Assembly: GCA_030065855.1 (NCBI GenBank)
Contig: JASJCT010000059.1
Span: 1 to 40,381 of the forward strand
Reading direction: 5' to 3'
DNA: 40,381 nt
From: Myxococcota bacterium
GTDB taxonomy: Bacteria > Myxococcota_A > Polyangia > JAAYKL01
A program made the position numbers and the translations under genes. Below, one piece after another: positions 34,231-40,381 of the stretch. The notes under the pieces are model-generated. The model searched no databases, was not told the origin of the DNA, and saw only the letters and a list, made by a program, of their open reading frames with translations. The first letter of the stretch is position 1. The number at the start of each line of letters is the position of its first letter.

Positions 34231-35874
34231 CTATTTTTTTCTGGCGGCAATCAGTTGAGCCATCTTGTCGGCCACGGCATCTGTGCCGATGTCATAGTTT
34301 GACAGGAAAACTGCGGTGTAACCGGAATCAAGGTACATACGCAAGAGGGCCCGTATCCCTGTAAAGCCACCCCCGTGGCCTACGCGCCGGTCCCCTGGTT
34401 GGTCGGTAATGAAGAATCCGTATCCATATATCGGAGCGTTCAACTCGGGCTTTGCAGAAAGAACGCGGTCTGTCATTTCAGCGCTTAAGAGCTTGTTATT
34501 TCGAAGGGCAATATCGAATGCCAACAGGTCTGGGGCCGTAGAATAGCCACCACCCGCAGCCGCTCCTTTTAGCACATGGTCGAAGATATTGTTTCTCCAG
34601 CCGTCGTCGCTCCGTGTGTAGCCAATAGCCAGATTTGGCACGGGTCGATCCATTTCATAACAGTCGGTGTTCTTCATACCTGCGGGCTTGTAAATATTTT
34701 CGCGCACGTAATCAAAGTAGGTCTGCCCTGTTATTTTCTCTATGACGACCCCGAGCATGAACATACCGATGTTGCTGTATTTGAACTTGGTACCTGGTTC
34801 AAAAGCAATCGCATCGGTTTTTACCAGCGTTTTGTAGTCATCAATATTGCGGAAGAGCAGACGCGAAGAGTTCTCAAAGGTCTCATTGAAATAGCATCCA
34901 AGCCCAGAGGTGTGGGTCAAAAGGTGTTTGATCCGTATCTTTTCTGTTATAGATTTTGGCAGCCACTCTTCTGAAACGAATTTACTTAAGGGATCTTCGA
35001 AAGAGAGCTTATCGCTCTCAACCAGCTGGGCAATGGCGACACCAGTAAACATTTTGTTCATTGATCCAATGTTAAATTTTGTATCTATTTTGTTAGGGAC
35101 ATTGAACCTTTTTGACGCCTTTCCGTAGGCTTTCTTGAATAGAATTTTGCAGTCTTTAGCGATCAGGACAGTACCTGAAAAAATATCGGCTTTGGCGAGT
35201 TTTGCTAGGTAGCGTTTGAGATGGGCGATGATCTGTTTTTGTGAAAGGTTTTTTAACTGGGGAATGTCGTGGGGAGGGCGTGCAGGGGCCCACTCCAATT
35301 TGCTGATTCTGTGCGGCGCTTCTGAGTCGACATAAATGATAAGCGCTATCCACTGACCAGTCGTTATGCTAGTGAGAATATACGTGTTTTCACCTGGAGG
35401 GGTGTTGCCCTCAAATTCTCGTTTACTGTAGATCTTGACGCCCTTTGTTTCGTGGTAGAATGAGGACGTGATGGCAACGCGCATCTCGGCCGGCATTTTG
35501 TTATAGAACGCGTCGGTGAGTGCTCCTTTGGCATAGGCGTGAAACCTCTCTGGGTTATGTGAATTTATTATATCGACAAATTCCCTAACTCTTCGAGTGA
35601 CGACATCATCTGGTAGCTCTCGGATGTCTTTGTATATTTCGTAAGGATTATCGACTGTTCCGCCAGGTGCCGGCGCCTCTGGCGTGTCCTTTTTCGATTC
35701 CTTTTTTTTGTCGGATGCTTGAGCATTACCAATTGTAGGTTCTGGTAGCTCCTTTATTCGAGATTCATTATTTACTTGTGGCTCAGAAGCAGTGACCTCC
35801 CCCGGTTGATGGGATGCACCTGCACATGCGACAGAGAGAAAAAGTGCCATTGAAATTGCAATGACTGTTTTCAT
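34231..35874 (-). CDS. Beta-lactamase-fold serine hydrolase lipoprotein
   Basis: 547-aa lipoprotein (lipobox VAC, Cys17) with a polar linker and two parts. Residues about 75-215 are an extra N-terminal domain I cannot assign (REFVDIINSHNPERFHAYAKG, like a DUF3887/NTF2-type fold). Residues about 230-545 are a class C beta-lactamase / DD-peptidase-like domain with all three motifs: Ser271-x-x-Lys274 (SMNK), Tyr366-Ser-Asn368, and His500-Gly-Gly502 (HGGG). Such enzymes are usually esterases or D-amino-acid peptidases rather than resistance enzymes; nothing here points to antibiotics. GGAGG before ATG 35874 supports the start. The DUF1566 gene follows after 76 bp. Confidence 0.93.
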   Translation of the reverse strand: MKTVIAISMALFLSVACAGASHQPGEVTASEPQVNNESRIKELPEPTIGNAQASDKKKESKKDTPEAPAPGGTVDNPYEIYKDIRELPDDVVTRRVREFVDIINSHNPERFHAYAKGALTDAFYNKMPAEMRVAITSSFYHETKGVKIYSKREFEGNTPPGENTYILTSITTGQWIALIIYVDSEAPHRISKLEWAPARPPHDIPQLKNLSQKQIIAHLKRYLAKLAKADIFSGTVLIAKDCKILFKKAYGKASKRFNVPNKIDTKFNIGSMNKMFTGVAIAQLVESDKLSFEDPLSKFVSEEWLPKSITEKIRIKHLLTHTSGLGCYFNETFENSSRLLFRNIDDYKTLVKTDAIAFEPGTKFKYSNIGMFMLGVVIEKITGQTYFDYVRENIYKPAGMKNTDCYEMDRPVPNLAIGYTRSDDGWRNNIFDHVLKGAAAGGGYSTAPDLLAFDIALRNNKLLSAEMTDRVLSAKPELNAPIYGYGFFITDQPGDRRVGHGGGFTGIRALLRMYLDSGYTAVFLSNYDIGTDAVADKMAQLIAARKK

Positions 35875-35906
35875 CTTTGCCTCCTCATCGTGTCAATGGT
35901 CTTCTT

Positions 35907-37739
35907 CTATTGTTCCCAACTACTCTTAGTGTTCATGCGCGTGTCTGTTGACCTTATCCTCTGCGCCATCTCTTGAACGAGCGCGAATGGGTTTGTGGCA
36001 TCGGGGACCTGTTCCACCCGCTGCCATCCCAGGGTCCGGGCCCGATCAGCAGCTGCTTGGGACAGACACCACGCGGTCGCGTCTGAATGCCAGCTGGGCG
36101 CATCCCGCTCTTCGTCGATGACCTCGGCATCGGTGGGCGTTGCAATCACGCATCCGGTCAGGGGCAAGGCATCCATAACGAGCCGGGATGCTTTTGAAAT
36201 CGGCGCAGTCACTTGGACCACTGCCACGCCGGCGAGTTCGAGCGCTTCTTTGAAGGCACGGGCCGAATGGGTGATGACCAGGCGCTCACCCATCAAAGGG
36301 CGGCGGCCGAACCAGTCGAGCGCCTCTCTGTGACACACCGTGGAACCAATGGCAAAGAGCGCTGGGGGCCTGAGCCCTTCGCGGGTGACGGCCGCGTGTA
36401 GGTCTTGGACAGTACTGGTCACGACCCGCTGCTGCGAGGTGGTGCCCTGCTCGATAAGTGCTGCAGGGGTCTGGGGATCCATGCCTGCGTCGAGCAGCTC
36501 GGCCACAATCCGAGGGAGGCTGGTGACGCCCATGTATCCGAGGAGCACCGCGTGGGGATCTGTGGCTAGGAGATCCCATCGCACTTGGGGTCCCCCGGAC
36601 TTGGCAGCTTCGTGGGCGGTCACCAGGGTGACGCGCACCACCTCGTTGCGGAACGTCACCGGAATACCAGCATACGCAGGCACAGCAATGGCAGCTGTCA
36701 CACCAGGTACCACCTCAAAGGGGATGGATGCGGCATGCAGCACCTCGGCTTCTTCCCCGCCTCGGCCAAAGATGTAGGGATCCCCGCCTTTGAGCCGTAC
36801 GACCCGCTTGCCAGCCCGCGCCAGGCGAATGAGGAGCGCATTGATTTCCTCCTGCGGTATCGGGTGGTTGCCAGCGGTCTTGCCGACAAAGCGGATTTCT
36901 GTCGTATTCCGTAGATCGCAGGGCAATGCAGGCATGGCCAGTCTGTCGCAAACAACCGCATCTGCAGCCATTAAGCGCTGACGCCCGCGAAGGGTGAGGA
37001 GACCTGGATCTCCTGGTCCTGCACCTACCAAGGATACCAAACCTAGGGCAAATGCGTTGGATGGGGGGTCTATATGCTGCACCTTGGTATCTATAGGTGT
37101 TGGGATATCTTGGTATGAATCAGCCCCGGACCATTCAGATATTTCGTCCATGCTGGGAACCCGGGTGGCGAGGGTGGTCGGGTCGACAGTATCTTTGAAA
37201 AATCGGTCGTAAAGAACTTCGGCCGTTTCGACTGGGATCTGTTGCTGGCGAATTGCGTCTCGAAATCGCCGGGCAGCCTTTGCCCATTCGCCCCACTCAG
37301 GACCGAGGCGTTGTTCTAGGAGGCGTCTGAGTCGCCGCACCGCAAATGGCGCTGCGCCTTCAGAGGCAATCGATATTTCTAAAGGGCCCCGCCTCACCCG
37401 CGCTGGCAGATAGAATGAGCACAGTTCAGGATCATCTGCCACGTTGACCCAAACGCCAACTGATGTGGCATCTTCAGAAACCTGGCGGTTGACCTCTCGC
37501 ACTGAGGTTGCGGCAAAGACCAATGCAAATGACCCTGCCTCCCCAGCCTCATAGGGGCGGTGCAGGAGCTCAATTTCGCCTCTTTGGGCGAGCGCCGCGA
37601 TAGCGGGTATTGGGGACGGCGCTACTACGGTGACGTGGGCTTTTTCGAGGAGCAGCCCCTCTACCTTGCGTAGGGCCACGCTGCCACCGCCCACAACCAG
37701 GCAGCGTTGGTTGCCCAAGTTCAGCATCAAAGGATACAT
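35907..37739 (-). CDS. cysG: Siroheme synthase (CysG) with partial HemD-like tail
   Basis: 610-aa cytoplasmic enzyme that makes siroheme from uroporphyrinogen III. Residues 1-210: precorrin-2 dehydrogenase/ferrochelatase, Rossmann GGGSVA near 17-22, with Asp102 (NVADDP) and Ser126 (ASEGAAP) matching E. coli CysG Asp104 and Ser128. Residues about 230-475: uroporphyrinogen-III methyltransferase, with VGAGPGDPGLLTL, CDRL, FVGKTAG, PQEEINALL, VRLKGGDPYIFGRGGEE and GYMG, so the key Asp, Lys and Met are kept. Residues about 480-600 (GERLVITHSARAFKEALELAG) look like half of uroporphyrinogen-III synthase (HemD), normally about 250 aa. Start: MYPLMLNL with GGCGGG upstream; an in-frame ATG at 37817 would add 26 residues unlike the family. 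Two 20-bp direct repeats lie upstream. Confidence 0.95.
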   Translation of the reverse strand: MYPLMLNLGNQRCLVVGGGSVALRKVEGLLLEKAHVTVVAPSPIPAIAALAQRGEIELLHRPYEAGEAGSFALVFAATSVREVNRQVSEDATSVGVWVNVADDPELCSFYLPARVRRGPLEISIASEGAAPFAVRRLRRLLEQRLGPEWGEWAKAARRFRDAIRQQQIPVETAEVLYDRFFKDTVDPTTLATRVPSMDEISEWSGADSYQDIPTPIDTKVQHIDPPSNAFALGLVSLVGAGPGDPGLLTLRGRQRLMAADAVVCDRLAMPALPCDLRNTTEIRFVGKTAGNHPIPQEEINALLIRLARAGKRVVRLKGGDPYIFGRGGEEAEVLHAASIPFEVVPGVTAAIAVPAYAGIPVTFRNEVVRVTLVTAHEAAKSGGPQVRWDLLATDPHAVLLGYMGVTSLPRIVAELLDAGMDPQTPAALIEQGTTSQQRVVTSTVQDLHAAVTREGLRPPALFAIGSTVCHREALDWFGRRPLMGERLVITHSARAFKEALELAGVAVVQVTAPISKASRLVMDALPLTGCVIATPTDAEVIDEERDAPSWHSDATAWCLSQAAADRARTLGWQRVEQVPDATNPFALVQEMAQRIRSTDTRMNTKSSWEQ

Positions 37740-37867
37740 ATCAAACGACCCGCCTTTCCGACCCCCAGGGTGATCTTCAACAGCATCTATAGTCATCCAA
37801 AGAAAAAAAGAAAACATTTACTCAAAATTTGTACGGCGAAGACTCGGAAAACCAGTACGATGTCAAT

Positions 37868-37907
37868 TTGGCGGTGAATAACTGAAATTGGCTGTGAATA
37901 ACTGAAA
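37868..37907. repeat. Two tandem 20-bp direct repeats upstream of cysG
   Basis: TTGGCGGTGAATAACTGAAA (37868-37887) is followed at once by a copy with one change (G to T at position 6; 37888-37907). The pair lies about 130 bp upstream of the chosen cysG start in the 257-bp spacer after the peptidase gene. The 20-bp period, close to two helix turns, would place bound proteins on one face of the DNA. Confidence 0.8.
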
Positions 37908-37996
37908 TATTAGCCGATGTAGAAGCGAGTGGTGTTCCTGATTTTGCCGTGTTATCTGTAGCAGGATAGTTCCTAGAAAAAGCACTGCCCTAACTG

Positions 37997-40096
37997 TTAC
38001 TCCATTCCGAGCGCCTTGATGATGAAGCTCCACCGGGTGGCTTGGGCCTTGACCGCTTCGTCGGTTGTCCCGTACCTGCCGTGACTCGACCAGCGGGCCG
38101 TGTGGAGCAGCACCGGGTTAGGTCCTTTCTGGCGGAGCTTGAGGCGTGCGGCGTACTTGTAGCTGTGGGAGGGCACCACCCGGTCGTCGAATTCGGCTGT
38201 CATCACCAGGGTCGCGGGGTACTTGCCAAATCGGAGGTTGTGGTAGGGCGAGATGGACAAGAGATTGTGGTACTCATCGGCATTGTCCCGATCACCGTAC
38301 TCCCTCACCCACCATTTGCCTGCCGTGAACAGCTCGAACCGGGTCATGTCCATCACGCCTACCTCCGGGACCGCCACTCGAAACAGCTGGGGATAGAGGT
38401 TAACCGTTGCGCCTACTAGAAGCCCACCGTTTGACGCACCGTTGGCAGCCAGGTGGTGGCGGCTCGCGAGTCCCTCGTTCACCAGGTGCTCGGCCGCAGC
38501 AGCGAAGTCTTCAAATACATTTTTTTTGTTGTGTAGCATGCCGGCCTGGTGCCACGCCTCTCCGTATTCGTACCCCCCCGGCAGGGTTACGTATGCCGTG
38601 ACCCCATCCCGGGCGTACCAGGGTAAGTACTGGGGATTGTAGATTGGTAGCAAGTTGATGGAAAAACCGCCGTACCCGTAGAAGAGAACCGGTGTTTGTG
38701 GAGTGAGGGGTACATCCGGCCGCTTGACAATCCAGATCGGAACCGAGCGACCGTCGTGCGCCTCGTAGTATACGCGGAAAGCCTCTAGCTCAAACGGAGG
38801 GGGATCTGCTTCAGCCACGAGAATCAGCTCGCCCAGGCTTTCGTTGTAGATATAAATCGAGAAGTCGTGGGTGTAGCTCGTCATGTACAAGCCTAAAGAA
38901 CCACCGGCGTCAAAGATGAAGGCCCACCCGTCCAAGGGAAGAGCTATGGGGGTCATTGCGCCGGTGACTGTGTCGTACCGAACCAGCTTTGAAGCAGCGT
39001 CTTCGACAAACGCCACGTAGATGACGTCGTCACTCTTTACGGCGTACTCGATGGCCAGAGTTTGTTCGGCCATGACCAGCGTCTGGGTGCCGTCACTCAT
39101 GTCGTATGAAACGATCTCGCCGAGTGGTGCGTCGCTGTATCGAATGTAGTAGAGTTTGATGCCTTCGAGGGTAAACGGTATCATAGGACCCGGGCTGTTT
39201 TCTAAGATGGGGGTGATGTCACCAGTCTGGTCGTCAAACCAGCCGAGGTCAAATGTGTACCCGCGGTCGTGTCTGATGATCTTGCGATCCCCCAACCTGG
39301 CCATCCTAAGGAGCACGCCCGTTTCCTCGACCTGGTAGATGAGGGTATCGGCTGTCTGTGAGGTACCCAGCTGGTGGCGGAAAACTGCATCTGTCACGTG
39401 TCCGAGCCGGTTGTCCCGATGGGTGATATAGAGGAACGACTGCTCGTCATCGTCCCAAAATATTTGTGACCCTTTTATCATTAATACATCATTGAGCCTG
39501 CACCCGCTCTGCAGATCGATGATCTCAAGGCGCATTAGGTCGCTGCCCGAGTCGGAGATCAATTTCAATTCATAAAGGCCTTTGGGGGAAGGAAATCGCT
39601 CCTCGAGCAGAGGATGCATCGCCATGCCCGGCCGGCGCTCTCTGAAAAAGAGATTAAAAAACTGGTCTCTCTTTACCCTGCGCATGAGATCCGAGGCCCG
39701 CTGCGACGGCATGCGGGTGGTTTGAAGAATTCCGGTTAGCTCCTGTTCGAGTGCATCGTACAGAGGGCCTGCTACGTGCTGTGCTGTGTTCTCGTTTTCT
39801 GCCTCGACCCACTTGACCAGCTCTGGATCGTCCGGATTCTCCATCCATCGATAGGGAGCGTGCAACCAGGTGCCAAAGCGGTTTTCGAAGATCCATTCCC
39901 TGCGAGGTCCGATACGACGATCAATTTCGGCCTTCACGTCCCTTTGATCCGGAAGGTCATTAATGCTTAGAGGCTGTGGGTTTTCTGCCAGGCTTGTGTT
40001 TGATGCGTTACCCGCGTTGACCTCATTCAGCTCTGTGCACCCCTGCGATAGGAGTACCAGAAGTGTCATCAGCAGAATGGAACCAGTTCTGATCAT
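37997..40096 (-). CDS. Prolyl oligopeptidase-family (S9A) lipoprotein
   Basis: 699-aa serine peptidase of the POP family, which cleaves short peptides after proline (or basic residues in the oligopeptidase B branch). Signal ends LLSQGC (Cys20), so it is a lipoprotein, while many relatives are cytoplasmic or secreted. Residues about 50-440 form the seven-bladed propeller that filters substrates (opening PYRWMENPDDPELVKWVEAENENT is typical). The hydrolase domain follows: FYGYGGFSI, LPGGYEYGEAWHQAG, Ser555 in NGASNGG, Asp637 in EFDDRVVP and His672 in SSHGRYG. The catalytic triad is complete. GAGGATGAG before ATG 40096 supports the start. cysG lies downstream on the same strand after 257 bp. Confidence 0.96.
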   Translation of the reverse strand: MIRTGSILLMTLLVLLSQGCTELNEVNAGNASNTSLAENPQPLSINDLPDQRDVKAEIDRRIGPRREWIFENRFGTWLHAPYRWMENPDDPELVKWVEAENENTAQHVAGPLYDALEQELTGILQTTRMPSQRASDLMRRVKRDQFFNLFFRERRPGMAMHPLLEERFPSPKGLYELKLISDSGSDLMRLEIIDLQSGCRLNDVLMIKGSQIFWDDDEQSFLYITHRDNRLGHVTDAVFRHQLGTSQTADTLIYQVEETGVLLRMARLGDRKIIRHDRGYTFDLGWFDDQTGDITPILENSPGPMIPFTLEGIKLYYIRYSDAPLGEIVSYDMSDGTQTLVMAEQTLAIEYAVKSDDVIYVAFVEDAASKLVRYDTVTGAMTPIALPLDGWAFIFDAGGSLGLYMTSYTHDFSIYIYNESLGELILVAEADPPPFELEAFRVYYEAHDGRSVPIWIVKRPDVPLTPQTPVLFYGYGGFSINLLPIYNPQYLPWYARDGVTAYVTLPGGYEYGEAWHQAGMLHNKKNVFEDFAAAAEHLVNEGLASRHHLAANGASNGGLLVGATVNLYPQLFRVAVPEVGVMDMTRFELFTAGKWWVREYGDRDNADEYHNLLSISPYHNLRFGKYPATLVMTAEFDDRVVPSHSYKYAARLKLRQKGPNPVLLHTARWSSHGRYGTTDEAVKAQATRWSFIIKALGME

Positions 40097-40381
40097 CTCA
40101 TCCTCATTTTTTATTTTTTATTATTGTGACACTTTTAACATGTTCAGGCGCCAGATTTCAAGATTAATTTTCATTCGAATCCCATCTGAATTGGGAATTG
40201 GGGAGGAGGAATACGGGACTGTTGTGGGATTTCTGAAGATATCAGTGGATATTATGCAGTTCGGGAAGTGAGGACCTATTGGTTTTCCCGATGCCGGCCC
40301 CCCTGGCTGTTTTTATCTTTACAAGACTGTTATTCCCTTACTGCGCTGTGCTCCGTTGCTCTCGCAGGCTCATGTATAATC
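40097..40381. other. End of window, nothing recognised
   Basis: 285 bases upstream of the peptidase gene. AT-rich at 40100-40180, where its promoter should lie. No coding region or RNA gene is supported; a plus-strand reading frame running through 40271 overlaps the peptidase gene start and looks spurious. Confidence 0.5.

Noticed and set aside
34231..35874. Antibiotic-resistance beta-lactamase
   Set aside because: SxxK/YxN/HGG motifs fit the broad esterase/DD-peptidase family; length, extra domain and context give no sign of resistance.
1..40381. Integrated phage, transposon or genomic island
   Set aside because: No integrase, transposase, phage gene or tRNA attachment site recognised; only short non-coding palindromes were seen.

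Overview
The window reads as chromosomal DNA of a Gram-negative bacterium of the old deltaproteobacterial group, most likely Myxococcota, Bradymonadota or a relative. This is inferred from protein style, not from a marker gene. There are many lipoproteins, Asp-rich calcium-type repeats (thrombospondin type 3, MopE-like and DNDxDG motifs), Asp-Thr linkers, von Willebrand A lipoproteins, and proteins ending in an AgmX/TonB-like domain with a pair of cysteines. I see 27 protein genes, no tRNA or rRNA, no CRISPR array, no transposase and no phage genes.

Layout. 1-744 is AT-rich and apparently gene-free, opening with a perfect palindromic repeat. 745-7356 holds a vWA-like lipoprotein, the housekeeping ligase ligA, a short-chain dehydrogenase and a lipoprotein with an Asp-Thr linker. 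7429-12041 holds an SRPBCC protein, then a transmembrane pseudokinase and an orphan YscJ/FliF-type lipoprotein, a small zinc-ribbon-like protein and a putative methyltransferase. 12043-16165 is an exbB-exbD-tonB-OmpA/TSP3 operon on the minus strand. 16327-20043 holds a membrane alkaline-phosphatase-superfamily protein with a MopE-like insert and a second vWA/Asp-Thr lipoprotein. 20117-23833 is a divergent redox locus: a GMC oxidoreductase with its subunit-3 partner on one side and a Tat-exported DUF362 protein on the other. Four contiguous 28-bp repeats lie between them. 23872-28234 holds a membrane SpoIIE phosphatase and a 916-aa membrane protein.

28439-32604 is an ECF sigma / anti-sigma / effector operon. 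Its anti-sigma protein ends in an AgmX-like domain and its effector appears to join an AMMECR1-like domain to a six-hairpin-glycosidase-like domain. 33024-40096 holds a DUF1566 lipoprotein, a beta-lactamase-fold serine hydrolase lipoprotein, a siroheme synthase with a half-length HemD-like tail, and a prolyl-oligopeptidase lipoprotein.

How the genes may work together. Much of the window concerns the cell envelope. The TonB system supplies energised periplasmic linkage. Two further single-pass proteins (the pseudokinase and the anti-sigma factor) place a cytoplasmic signalling domain in front of the same kind of periplasmic tail, with cysteines 36 and 37 residues apart. The strongest candidates for something undescribed are these tail-bearing signalling proteins (one next to the orphan YscJ-like lipoprotein), the 4 x 28-bp repeat array in the redox locus, and the AMMECR1/six-hairpin fusion. 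All family calls were made by eye from sequence.
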